From Mycobacterium alsense (GTDB taxonomy: Bacteria > Actinomycetota > Actinomycetes > Mycobacteriales > Mycobacteriaceae), in the NCBI RefSeq assembly GCF_002086635.1, contig NZ_MVHD01000005.1, positions 62,001 to 126,000 on the forward strand: a stretch of 64,000 nt of DNA. The letters are read 5' to 3'. Both the position numbers and the translations under genes were made by a program. Under the pieces are notes generated by a model. That model was not told the origin of the DNA. It did no database searches and saw only the letters and a list, made by a program, of their open reading frames with translations. Shown one piece after another: positions 27,130 through 35,464 of this stretch (its first letter is position 1; each line of letters opens with the position of its first letter).

Positions 27130-28286
27130 GACAGCGCGGCCCCCAGGATGAGGTCGGTCAGGCCGAGGGTGACCGGATCCGACGCGGTGCCCGACGCGCA
27201 CGCCGCCGCGGCACCGGGGATGTTGCGTCGCTGCAGGCCCTCGCAGATGGCACCGGCCTGCGACGGCGAGATGGCCACCTGCGGAGGAAGATAGGTGACG
27301 TTGTGGGTGCCCCAGGCGGGCTCGTAGATGTCGGACAGCCAGTGGCTGAATTGCGGCCACGAGTTGATGGTGGCGAGGATCGCCGGGGTGTGGGCGTTCA
27401 GCACGCGCTGCACCCAGGAGACCAGCTTTTCGATCTTCTGGTAGACCCGCGGCCCGAACCGGTTCATCATCTCGACCAGGATCGGCAGCAGGTGCGACAT
27501 GTGGCTCAGCGCGGCCGCGAAGTTGTCCGACAGGCCCTCGACCAATTGGGTTGTGGCGGGGAGTGTTTGGATGACGGAGGCGAAGCTGTCCCAGTTCTTG
27601 AGGAACTCCGAGCTGAGGATCTCACCGTTTTCGAAGAGCGCCCGGTAGTCGGCGTCGGCCTTGTAGGGGTCCGACAGCATGGTTACCAGGTTGCGCAGCG
27701 TCTGGTTGAGGCCGGCACCGGTGCCGTCCATCGATCGGCTGGCCGCGCCCAGGCTGTCGTTGATCGCCTGCACGCCCGGCGCCTTCGACGGGTCTTGGCC
27801 TTGCTGCTGGGGACCCAGGATGGCATCGGCGAGTTTGCCTACAGCAGCGAAGGTTTCGCTGACGCTGATCGGGGTCTTGGTGGACTTGAGCTTGATGCAG
27901 CCCGGCCCGGTGAACTTCGGGCCTCCGGTGTAGGGCTTGGTCAGTTCGATGTGTCGGTCGGTGACGATCGACTGCGAGTAGGTGACCGCGCCGACGTCGG
28001 CCGGCAGGTCGAGGTCGGCGGGCACGGTGAAGTCGACCTCGACGTAGGCGGGCTTGTTGACGATCGCGGTCGTCGAGCCGACCTCGATGCCCAGCAGCGC
28101 CACCTTGTTGCCCGGGTAAAGCCCCACCGCGTCGGCCAGTTCGGCGCACATCGCCCGGGTTTTGTCGGGCGTCATCACCTTTGCGCCGACGACCACCGCC
28201 ACGGTGAGGGCGGCGACGACGGCCACCGCCGTCGCGATCCCGAGTGGGGAACGCAGTCTCGAGCCGAGAGCCGACATCCTGGTCAC
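27126..28286 (-). CDS. Mce family protein, MceD position
   Basis: A 386-residue protein with an N-terminal helix (about residues 15-36), the Mce domain ('TRAMCAELADAVGLYPGNKV', 'GIEVGSTTAI', 'VEVDFTVP') and a helical C-terminal region with a cysteine pair near the end ('GAICEGLQRRN', 'AAACASG'). MceD subunits elsewhere often carry long Pro-rich tails; this one does not. GTG 28286 starts one base after the mceC stop; ATG 28277 is an alternative. Part of the Mce hexamer. Confidence 0.9.
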   Translation of the reverse strand: MTRMSALGSRLRSPLGIATAVAVVAALTVAVVVGAKVMTPDKTRAMCAELADAVGLYPGNKVALLGIEVGSTTAIVNKPAYVEVDFTVPADLDLPADVGAVTYSQSIVTDRHIELTKPYTGGPKFTGPGCIKLKSTKTPISVSETFAAVGKLADAILGPQQQGQDPSKAPGVQAINDSLGAASRSMDGTGAGLNQTLRNLVTMLSDPYKADADYRALFENGEILSSEFLKNWDSFASVIQTLPATTQLVEGLSDNFAAALSHMSHLLPILVEMMNRFGPRVYQKIEKLVSWVQRVLNAHTPAILATINSWPQFSHWLSDIYEPAWGTHNVTYLPPQVAISPSQAGAICEGLQRRNIPGAAAACASGTASDPVTLGLTDLILGAALS

Positions 28287-28287
28287 C

Positions 28288-29316
28288 TCAGCAGTGCCTC
28301 ATGAGGTTGGGCAGGCACAGGTCCTGCCCGGGGACGAGGCGGTTGTGTTGGTCGACGAGCACCCCGTTCCCGCTGAGCATCGGCACCACGATGTTGAGGG
28401 CCTGCCCCAGGCCCTCGAGCGCCTCTCCGATGCGGTCGGGGTGGGCGGTCAGCGTGTCGGTGATGTCGTCGATGCCGTTGCCTACCGGCGCGACCTCCCG
28501 CGCATAGAACACGGCGATGCGGTCCAGAATCCGAGACAATTCGCCGAGCAGGCTGAAGAACTCGACGATGTCGACCGATTTCGCGGTGTAGGTCCTGCTG
28601 AGGATGTCGAGCTGTTCGAACAGCGTGATGAGCTGCTTGCGCCCGGCGACCATGGCCCGCAGGCCGTTGTTGGTGAAGTCCAGGGTGCGGTGGAAATCCT
28701 CCGTTGACTCGCTCAGCGACGTGGTCAACGCGTTGGCCGACCGCAGCAGGTCACGCACGGCGTTGGGGTACTTGTTGGCCGCGTTGGCGACCTCGGTGAA
28801 GGTGTCGTGGATGACCTGGCCGTCGACTTCTTTGATCAGTGGGGTTGCCGCCTGGATGATGTCGTTGACCTCGAACGGCAACGTGACGCGCTGCGGCGGA
28901 ATCACGTTGCGGCCCAACGGTAGCGCGCCCTTCGGATCGAGCGCCACGTAGTGGCCGCCCAGGGGGGTAAGCAGCTTGACGTCCAGTGTGGATTCCGAAC
29001 CGACCTTCACCGACTGCTCGACGTCGAATTGCAACTCGACGACTCCCCCGGCGAGCCGGACGCCGGTGACCTTTCCGACCGGGATGCCGGCGACGCGAAC
29101 CTGGTCTCCGGCGCGCACACCGCCCGAGTTGGACAGGTGGGCGGTGTATCCGGTCTGTCCGGACGGGTTCAGGTACGCCATCGCGGTGCCCGCCAATGCC
29201 GCGGCGATGACGACGACCCCGAGGATGCCCTGGCGGCGGCTGCGGATGGCGGCGGCGTGCTCGTCGAGTACGGCGCGTCGCTTGCCCAGCGAAGCGAGCC
29301 GGTCGCGCAACCCCAT
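28288..29316 (-). CDS. Mce family protein, MceC position
   Basis: A 342-residue protein. The N-terminal helix lies near residues 30-48, then the Mce domain ('YTAHLSNSGGVRAGDQVRVA', 'GIPVGKVTGVRL', 'GHYVALDPKG') and the helical region, ending in 'DLCLPNLMRHC' with two cysteines. ATG 29316 shares one base with the mceB stop (TGATG), giving translational coupling. Part of the Mce hexamer. Confidence 0.9.
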   Translation of the reverse strand: MGLRDRLASLGKRRAVLDEHAAAIRSRRQGILGVVVIAAALAGTAMAYLNPSGQTGYTAHLSNSGGVRAGDQVRVAGIPVGKVTGVRLAGGVVELQFDVEQSVKVGSESTLDVKLLTPLGGHYVALDPKGALPLGRNVIPPQRVTLPFEVNDIIQAATPLIKEVDGQVIHDTFTEVANAANKYPNAVRDLLRSANALTTSLSESTEDFHRTLDFTNNGLRAMVAGRKQLITLFEQLDILSRTYTAKSVDIVEFFSLLGELSRILDRIAVFYAREVAPVGNGIDDITDTLTAHPDRIGEALEGLGQALNIVVPMLSGNGVLVDQHNRLVPGQDLCLPNLMRHC

Positions 29317-30326
29317 CACCGGCACACCACCAGGTTCTGTTGGGCGAACGACACCTGCCCGATGCCAGGCAGGGTGACCTCGCCGTGTGAGCAGGAAAAC
29401 GTTGGCGTGGCGGCCTTGTCGTCGACCAGCGAGTCCCGCAGCCCCTGGATCAACGACGGCATGAGCGACAGGCCCGAGATGATCGTCGCGGTCTGCGGCC
29501 ACATCCGGCTGAACAGGTCGTAGAGGGGAACCTTCGTCCCGTCGAAGATGCGCTCGAAGTAGGCCAGCATATGGGCGCTGTTTCGCAGGACGGGAAGCGA
29601 GCTCTCCATCGCGTCACGGAACTCCGCACCCTTGGAAGCGAACCCCCGCACCACGTCGTTGAGTGTGGCGATCAGGTGGAACAGTTGCTCCGATTTGCCG
29701 CCCAGATCCTTCGAGATGGCATTGAGATTGCGGATTATCGCGGTGATGACCGTCTTGCGGTCGACGGCCAACTTGGAAATGACGTCGAGGTCGTGCAGGA
29801 ACGGACCGACGCCGGCTTCGTCGCCCTGGATCAACCGCAGCAGGTTCTCACCCAATAAGTTGAACTGGGCGGGGTCGAGGGCTTGGAAAATCGGTCGAAA
29901 CCCGTTGAACAGCTTGGCCACGTCGAACGACGGAATCGTCTGCCCCAGCGGGATGGTGCCCCCGGCGAGCAGCCGCCGGTCCGGCTTGGCCGGCTGAACC
30001 AGTTCCAGATAGCGCTGACCGAGCAGGGTTTGGTATCGCACCGCGGCGACGGTGTTGGCGAACACCGGGTGGTCGTCCTGCGCGGTGAAGTCCACCTTGG
30101 CGATCCGCCCGTCGAGCCGGATGGTCTGCACCTTGCCGACCTGGACCCCGGAGATGCGGACGTCGTCGCCGACGTAGAGACCCGACACGTCCGAAAACGC
30201 CGCGGTGTAGCGCGAGACCGCCCCGGTGACCGGGGAACGCAAGGCGGTCAGCACGATGAGGGCACACACCACCGCCACGGCGGTGAAGATGGTCAGCCAC
30301 ACAACCGATTTGGTGACACTTCTCAT
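29316..30326 (-). CDS. Mce family protein, MceB position
   Basis: A 336-residue protein with an N-terminal helix (about residues 8-28), Mce domain ('YTAAFSDVSGLYVGDDVRIS', 'GVQVGKVQTIRL', 'QRYLELVQP') and a helical domain. The end 'VSFAQQNLVVCR' and a preceding 'FSCSHGE' supply the two cysteines usual for MceB. It overlaps mceA by four bases (ATGA) and mceC by one. Confidence 0.9.
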   Translation of the reverse strand: MRSVTKSVVWLTIFTAVAVVCALIVLTALRSPVTGAVSRYTAAFSDVSGLYVGDDVRISGVQVGKVQTIRLDGRIAKVDFTAQDDHPVFANTVAAVRYQTLLGQRYLELVQPAKPDRRLLAGGTIPLGQTIPSFDVAKLFNGFRPIFQALDPAQFNLLGENLLRLIQGDEAGVGPFLHDLDVISKLAVDRKTVITAIIRNLNAISKDLGGKSEQLFHLIATLNDVVRGFASKGAEFRDAMESSLPVLRNSAHMLAYFERIFDGTKVPLYDLFSRMWPQTATIISGLSLMPSLIQGLRDSLVDDKAATPTFSCSHGEVTLPGIGQVSFAQQNLVVCR

Positions 30327-31369
30327 CGGCCGCCCCCCTGCGGTGCGGGTCCGGGCGCGGACGGCAGGGCCGCCGGTAGCCCCGGCATCGTGTCCATCAC
30401 GACCTCGATCTGCATGCGGACCTTGCCGTTGACGATGGGGAACGCCGCACTGGTGCGGTCCAGCAGGCCCGACAGCCGGTCATAGACGGGCGCCTGGCTG
30501 CCCATCATGTAGGTGAGCGGCAGCAGCACGTCGGCCAGCGAGGCGAAGGTCGGGACGAGCCACGAGACGTTCTTCGCGAACGTGCGGTCCATGTTGAACA
30601 ACAGCTTTGCGGTCTGGTCCATGATCAGGTTCATGCGCGCGACCCCGTCGGGCTGCGCCAAAAAGGCCATCCCGTTGAGGAGGTCGTACGCCAAGCCGAT
30701 GAGCGGGATGGAGTCGTCGACGCCGTTGACCACCGACGCAAGCACCGAAAGCGATTGTGAGAAGGGCACCTTCTGGGAATCGACGAGCATCTTGACCAGA
30801 TCGAAGTAGGACCGCGTCACCGGCTCGGTCAGGTCGGCGTGCCTGCGCACGATCTCGAAGATGTGGTCGACGTCGGGCGAATCGATGAGCTTGCCGAGTT
30901 TTTGGCCCTGGCGCAGCAGTCCGGTGATCGACGTCGAGTGCGTGTTGGTCCCGATCAGCAGCGTCTGGTTGGGTTTCAAGCGTGGGCCATTGCCGCTGCT
31001 GACGAGCTCGACCGCCGCGAGGCCAAAGGCGTTGGAGGACATGAACCTTGCCGTGGTGTCGGCGGCCAGGGCCTTCGCTTGGCCCGGCTCGAGCTCCACC
31101 GTCATCTTCTGCTTGTTGTATCCGACCGATTGCAGCGCCTTGACCGACCCGATCGTCAGACCGCGGAACTTCACCTCCGCGCCCGGCGTCAGACCCTCAC
31201 CGAGCGTGTCGGTCACCACGGTGAGCTTGAACGTGTCGGAGTAGCCGCCGGTGCCCAGCTGATACAGCGCGATGCCCGCGATCCCCAGCACGACCGCGCC
31301 GATCAGGCCGCGGATCCGCAACGCGCGGGAGCTGGGCGCTCGCGCTCCTTGGTCCGGAAATGTCGGCAT
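30323..31369 (-). CDS. Mce family protein, MceA position
   Basis: A 348-residue protein and the first of six Mce subunits. The N-terminal helix spans about residues 20-38, followed by the Mce domain ('FKLTVVTDTLGEGLTPGAEV', 'KFRGLTIGSVKAL', 'GLAAVELVS') and the helical region. A Pro/Gly-rich tail ends the protein. It starts three bases after the yrbE-B stop. Which of the numbered mce families it belongs to cannot be settled by eye. Confidence 0.9.
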   Translation of the reverse strand: MPTFPDQGARAPSSRALRIRGLIGAVVLGIAGIALYQLGTGGYSDTFKLTVVTDTLGEGLTPGAEVKFRGLTIGSVKALQSVGYNKQKMTVELEPGQAKALAADTTARFMSSNAFGLAAVELVSSGNGPRLKPNQTLLIGTNTHSTSITGLLRQGQKLGKLIDSPDVDHIFEIVRRHADLTEPVTRSYFDLVKMLVDSQKVPFSQSLSVLASVVNGVDDSIPLIGLAYDLLNGMAFLAQPDGVARMNLIMDQTAKLLFNMDRTFAKNVSWLVPTFASLADVLLPLTYMMGSQAPVYDRLSGLLDRTSAAFPIVNGKVRMQIEVVMDTMPGLPAALPSAPGPAPQGGGR

Positions 31370-31372
31370 GCC

Positions 31373-32242
31373 CTATCCCGAGATCCGAATGCCCGGGCTG
31401 TTGCCCCAGAACAACAGCGTCAGCACCATGTCGGCGGCGACCACGGTGACGATGCTGGCCCGGATGGCTCGACCGGAGGCCCGGCCGACGCCCTCGGGGC
31501 CGCCGCCGGCGTAGTAGCCCTGGTAGCCGTGGATGGCGATGATCAGCGTCACGAAGGTCGCCGCCTTGAGCACCGAGAACACCACGTCGGAGGGCCGGAT
31601 GAACGAGTCGAAGTAGTGGTAGTAGGTGCCCGATGACTGCCCGTGCAGCACGTTGACGACCAGCGCGCACGACACGTAGCTCAGCGCCAGCGTCACCACG
31701 TACAAGGGGACGATGGTGATCATCCCGGCGATCACCCGGGTCGTGACCACGAACGGGATCGACTGGATGCCCAGGGCCTCCAGCGCGTCGATCTCCTCGG
31801 AGATTCGCATGGCGCCGATCTCGGCGGTCATGCGGCAGCCCGCCTGGGCGGCGAAGCCGATCCCCGCGATCATCGGCGCCATCTCGCGGGTGTTGGCATA
31901 GGCGGAGACGAACCCGGTCAGCGGGCCCATGCCCACCATGTCCAGGGCGCCGTAGCCTTCGATTCCCACCGAACCGCCGACCGCCGCGCCCATGAACACC
32001 AGCACGCCGATGGTGCCGCCGCCCACGATGAGCGACCCGTTTCCCCAGATCATGTCGACCAGCAGCACGCCGGTCTGCTGCCGGTAGTGCCTCAGCGTGT
32101 GCGGAATCGCGCCGAGCACCTGGAACAGGAAGGTCAACTGGTGACCGAGGCGCTGCACCAGGGAGTCACCGCGGTCAACGACCCACCCGGGGGCCCGCAG
32201 GGGCGTGGGCAGATGCCGTGCCGGCGCGGTCGCGCGGGCCAT
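31373..32242 (-). CDS. YrbE/MlaE permease, B subunit
   Basis: A 289-residue integral membrane permease with five or six helices. The MlaE signature near the middle reads 'GFAAQAGCRMTAEIGAMRIS' and 'EEIDALEALGIQSIPFVVTT', the cytoplasmic EExDAxxxxG coupling region that contacts the MceG/MkL ATPase encoded elsewhere. ATG 32242 shares one base with the yrbE-A stop. With the A subunit it forms the inner-membrane channel for the substrate passed along the Mce tube. Confidence 0.93.
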   Translation of the reverse strand: MARATAPARHLPTPLRAPGWVVDRGDSLVQRLGHQLTFLFQVLGAIPHTLRHYRQQTGVLLVDMIWGNGSLIVGGGTIGVLVFMGAAVGGSVGIEGYGALDMVGMGPLTGFVSAYANTREMAPMIAGIGFAAQAGCRMTAEIGAMRISEEIDALEALGIQSIPFVVTTRVIAGMITIVPLYVVTLALSYVSCALVVNVLHGQSSGTYYHYFDSFIRPSDVVFSVLKAATFVTLIIAIHGYQGYYAGGGPEGVGRASGRAIRASIVTVVAADMVLTLLFWGNSPGIRISG

Positions 32243-33291
32243 CAACCGACCCTCAGCGGCATCGACATCGACAGGCCCTGGGTGATCAACAAATTGAGGA
32301 CGAAGACCGCCACCACGCCGATGACAACCGAGGCGTTGACGGCGTCGGCCACGCCGCGCGCGCCGCCCTTGGCCTCCAGCCCGCGCTGGCAGGCAACCAG
32401 GATCACGACCACGCCGAAAAGCCAGGTCTTGAGCACGGCGACCCCGACGTCGCCGACGCTGGCGAAGGACGCGAACGACGCGATGTAGCTGCCCGGGGTG
32501 CCGGACTGGAAGCCGACGTTGATGGCGTAGCCCGCGGCCAGCCCCATGAAGATGATGAAGGAACACAGCACCGGCGCCACGAACACGATCGCCGCCAGCC
32601 GGGGAGTGACCAGCCGTTGCACCGGGTCGATGCCCATGACGCGCAGCGCGTCGACCTCTTCGCGGATGGTGCGCGCGCCCAGGTCGGTGGCCACGGCCGA
32701 ACCCGCCGCGCCGCCGAGCAGCAACGCCGCGACGATTGGCGCACCCTGCCGGATCACCCCGAGGCCGCCGGCCGCGCCCGAGATCGACGAAGCGCCGACC
32801 TGCTGGATGAAGTTGCCGACCTGCACCGCGACGATGACCCCGAACGGGATCGACACCAGCAGGGCGGGTATCGCCGTGACGCTGATGATGAACCAGGCCT
32901 GGTTGATGGTGTCCCGCCACGGGTGGCGCAGCCGGATCAGATCGGTGATCAGGTAGACGAAGGACTGCACGGAAAGCTCGAAGAAGCGGCCCAGCGTCTT
33001 CAACGACGAATCGGTCTGGTTGAGGCCGTATCGGAAGGGTCTGCCCAACATCGTGCGGGCCCGGCGGCCGATCGACGCCGGCGCCGGGTGGTCGCGGGCT
33101 TGCTGATCGTCCGGTTCGGCCGGGGTGACCGCCGCGGGATCGGGTGCGTGTTCGCCGTTTGCCGAAGTGTCCGTGTCGACACCGAGGGCGACATCGACGG
33201 GGACGTCGGCACCGACATCGACGGCCAGTTCTTTGCCGTCTGTCTCAATCGCCGGTTCAGCCGCTGTCGCGTCGTGTACACCTGCTGTCAA
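32242..33291 (-). CDS. YrbE/MlaE permease, A subunit, with N-terminal extension
   Basis: A 349-residue permease. The MlaE core has 'GGAAGSAVATDLGARTIREE', 'EEVDALRVMGIDPVQRLVTP', the coupling region for the ATPase. The first 75 or so residues are an acidic, low-complexity extension (TAGVHDATAAEPAIETDGKE and onward) that most YrbE-A proteins, at 250-270 residues, lack. The extension may be real or a later in-frame start may be used. It heads the mce operon, 160 bases downstream of the LLM gene. Confidence 0.9.
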   Translation of the reverse strand: MTAGVHDATAAEPAIETDGKELAVDVGADVPVDVALGVDTDTSANGEHAPDPAAVTPAEPDDQQARDHPAPASIGRRARTMLGRPFRYGLNQTDSSLKTLGRFFELSVQSFVYLITDLIRLRHPWRDTINQAWFIISVTAIPALLVSIPFGVIVAVQVGNFIQQVGASSISGAAGGLGVIRQGAPIVAALLLGGAAGSAVATDLGARTIREEVDALRVMGIDPVQRLVTPRLAAIVFVAPVLCSFIIFMGLAAGYAINVGFQSGTPGSYIASFASFASVGDVGVAVLKTWLFGVVVILVACQRGLEAKGGARGVADAVNASVVIGVVAVFVLNLLITQGLSMSMPLRVG

Positions 33292-33427
33292 CGGCAGGTT
33301 CCTCCTTAACCGCTGTCACGGCGCCCCACCGAAGCACAATTGCCAGCTTGCTTGACGCACGTCCAACAGCATCGAGTAGGTGCGTTCTACCAGCGGTGAG
33401 CGGCATTTGTCCTGGAAAACAGGGGAG

Positions 33428-33443
33428 TGTGATCTACGCCACA
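33428..33443. promoter_or_regulatory. CRP-like site upstream of the mce operon
   Basis: TGTGA-TCTACG-CCACA matches the mycobacterial CRP consensus TGTGA-N6-TCACA at nine of ten positions. It lies about 140 bases upstream of yrbE-A, just after the LLM stop. cAMP control of mce expression is plausible, especially with a cyclase gene nearby, but unproven. Confidence 0.45.
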
Positions 33444-33450
33444 CCCCGGA

Positions 33451-34308
33451 TCAGAAGGCCTTGGCGTGCAACTCCGCGAGGGCGTGGATTTGCTCGAGGT
33501 AGTGCGCGAGGGAGTGATGGACGAACCTGGCCGACAACGTGGTGGTGCCGGCCGCCGCCATCGTGCGCAGGGTCTCCTCGGTCAGCGTCGGCTGCCCCAC
33601 CGGGTCCAGCGGCTTTTCGGCGGGCAAGACGACCTCGAACCCGGCGGGCAGCTCCCAGGCCCGCAGCCACTCGGCGGCGGTGGCGATCGACACGTTGAAG
33701 GGACACCAACCGTCGGCGAGCGTGACGGCGCGCCGCAACGACCGCTTGGTCCGCCCGCCGATCCAGATCGGCATGTGCGGCTGCAGCGCGCAGGGGTCGA
33801 CGGTGAGCCCGCCGAACGAGTAGTACTCGCCCTCATACGCCGGCTCGTTGGTGGGCAGCGCCGCCCGCAGCGCCCTCAGGGCGTCGTCGCCGCGCGCGCC
33901 GCGGTCGTCGAACGGCGCGCCCAACAGGTCGAACTCCTCCTTCAGGCTGCCGACGCCCACGCCGAGGATCACCCTGCCGCCGCTCACGTGATCCAAGGTG
34001 CCGTAGCGCTTCACGATCGCCAGCGGGTGGTGATAGCCGAGCACCAGGGTCATCGTGACGAGTCGGATCTGTCGGGTGCGTGCCGACACGTAGCCGAACG
34101 TGGCGAGCGGGTCCCAGTAGCGGGAGCCGCGCCGCGCGGCCTCGCCCGAGGGTATGCCGATGTGCTCGCTGCAGGTGAGATGGTGATAGCCGAGCCGGTC
34201 CGCCTCCTCGGCCGCGCGGCCGATGTCCTCGATCGTGGCGTCCTTCTCCCACGTCAGGGCCGCACCGGCGACGTTGGTGACGACGGGTGTCGCGATGCCG
34301 AGCTTCAA
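33451..34308 (-). CDS. LLM-class flavin/F420-dependent oxidoreductase
   Basis: A 285-residue luciferase-like enzyme: 'LGIATPVVTN', 'LGYHHLTCSEHIGIPSGEAA', 'TMTLVLGYHHPLAIVKRYGT', 'LDHVSGGRVILGVGVGSLKE' and 'PIWIGGRTKRSLRRAV'. The TTG start at 34308 overlaps the TauD stop (TTGA); similarity begins exactly there and no ATG or GTG is nearby. It is the last gene of the Rieske/TauD operon. The substrate is unknown. Confidence 0.85.
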   Translation of the reverse strand: MKLGIATPVVTNVAGAALTWEKDATIEDIGRAAEEADRLGYHHLTCSEHIGIPSGEAARRGSRYWDPLATFGYVSARTRQIRLVTMTLVLGYHHPLAIVKRYGTLDHVSGGRVILGVGVGSLKEEFDLLGAPFDDRGARGDDALRALRAALPTNEPAYEGEYYSFGGLTVDPCALQPHMPIWIGGRTKRSLRRAVTLADGWCPFNVSIATAAEWLRAWELPAGFEVVLPAEKPLDPVGQPTLTEETLRTMAAAGTTTLSARFVHHSLAHYLEQIHALAELHAKAF

Positions 34309-35135
34309 TTCAGCGGCTCTTCCCCGGCGAGCACGGTGCGGTGCATGAGGCGGCCGCTGTCGGCGGCGTACGGCAGCGCCCGGTGCATGGTGCCGGTGTT
34401 GTCCCAGATCAACAGGTCGCCGGGCTGCCACTCGTGCCGGTAGACGTAGTGCGGCTGGGTGGCCCAGTCACGAAGGCGCGCGAGCAGGGCACGGCTTTCC
34501 TCCACCGGCAGTCCGATCACGTAGTCCGCGGTCGCGCCGAGGAGCAGCGACTTGCGCCCGGATTGGTGCGTCCACACCATCGGGCACGACTTCGTCGGCG
34601 ACTTCTGCCAGAAGGTGATCTCGTCGTAGCTCATCTCGGGGCGCACGTAGTACTGCGAGCGCTCGGCGCTGTGGACCACCCGAAGCTCGGCGATCGCCTC
34701 CTTGTCCGCGTCCGGCAGATCCTCGTACGCCGCGTAGGTGTTGCAGAACTCGGTCTGACCTCCGGAGTCCGACAGCTTCATGGCCCGCAGCAGGGTCGCG
34801 AGATTCGGATAAGGCTGCAGCGAGCCGTCGAAATGCCAGAACATCGAGCCCTTCAGGTATTCCGCTCGCTGGTTCACGGTGGTGTCGAGCGAGATCTTGT
34901 AGATCCCGCCCTCCCCCTCGTTCTGCACAATGCTGCCAAGGGTGTTGGCGATGGCGACTTGTTGCTCGTCGCTGATGTCGAGGCCGCGAAAGAAGACGAC
35001 GCCGCGCCGCTCCAGCGTGGCGCGGATGGTCTCCGCTTCGCGGCCACTGAGCAGCGTTTCCAGGTCGGTTCGTATCTCGCTGCCGATGGCCGGTGTGCGG
35101 TCGACGATTTCGAGCGGGCGCGATCGAGTTCCCAT
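34305..35135 (-). CDS. TauD/TfdA-family Fe(II)/2-oxoglutarate dioxygenase
   Basis: A 276-residue dioxygenase. The facial triad is visible: H101 and D103 in 'MFWHFDGSLQP', and H251 in 'NTGTMHRALPY'. R262 in 'GRLMHRT' would bind 2-oxoglutarate. The TauD family hydroxylates diverse small acids, including taurine and aryloxyalkanoates. Its place between a Rieske oxygenase and an LLM oxidoreductase suggests a catabolic pathway for an aromatic or branched compound. The upstream frame is open but the family match begins at ATG 35135. Confidence 0.9.
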   Translation of the reverse strand: MGTRSRPLEIVDRTPAIGSEIRTDLETLLSGREAETIRATLERRGVVFFRGLDISDEQQVAIANTLGSIVQNEGEGGIYKISLDTTVNQRAEYLKGSMFWHFDGSLQPYPNLATLLRAMKLSDSGGQTEFCNTYAAYEDLPDADKEAIAELRVVHSAERSQYYVRPEMSYDEITFWQKSPTKSCPMVWTHQSGRKSLLLGATADYVIGLPVEESRALLARLRDWATQPHYVYRHEWQPGDLLIWDNTGTMHRALPYAADSGRLMHRTVLAGEEPLN

Positions 35136-35140
35136 GCGTC

Positions 35141-35464
35141 TCAGCTCAATCGCGTCAGAATAGTTTTGGCCGAATGCTTTACCCGCGGCTGCTTCCACAG
35201 CTCCACCGCCAGCGAGACGGTGATCAACGAGTACAGCAGGTTGCGAAGGTTGGCCACGTCGTCGGGCAGCGGTTCGGAGTAGTCGAACTTGTCGATGTAG
35301 GCGACGGCCTCCTCGGCGCGGGGGAAGACCTCGTCGTAGAAGGCCTGTATTTCGGCCATCGAGCTGTTCACGCGCTTGACGTAGCGCTCGTGGCCGTCCT
35401 CGATGGCCCACTCGTCCACCAGGTGCTCGAGTTCGGAAAACTCCTGCGGCAGACGCGCGTTCAT
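35141..35464 (-). CDS. Small hypothetical protein of the Rieske operon
   Basis: A 107-residue, mostly helical, acidic protein ('QEFSELEHLVDEWAIEDGHE', 'FYDEVFPRAEEAVAYIDKFD'). It overlaps the Rieske gene by four bases (ATGA) and lies five bases before tauD. It is too short for a typical NTF2-fold beta subunit and has no ferredoxin cysteines. It may be a structural partner of the oxygenase. I do not recognise a family. Confidence 0.72.
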   Translation of the reverse strand: MNARLPQEFSELEHLVDEWAIEDGHERYVKRVNSSMAEIQAFYDEVFPRAEEAVAYIDKFDYSEPLPDDVANLRNLLYSLITVSLAVELWKQPRVKHSAKTILTRLS

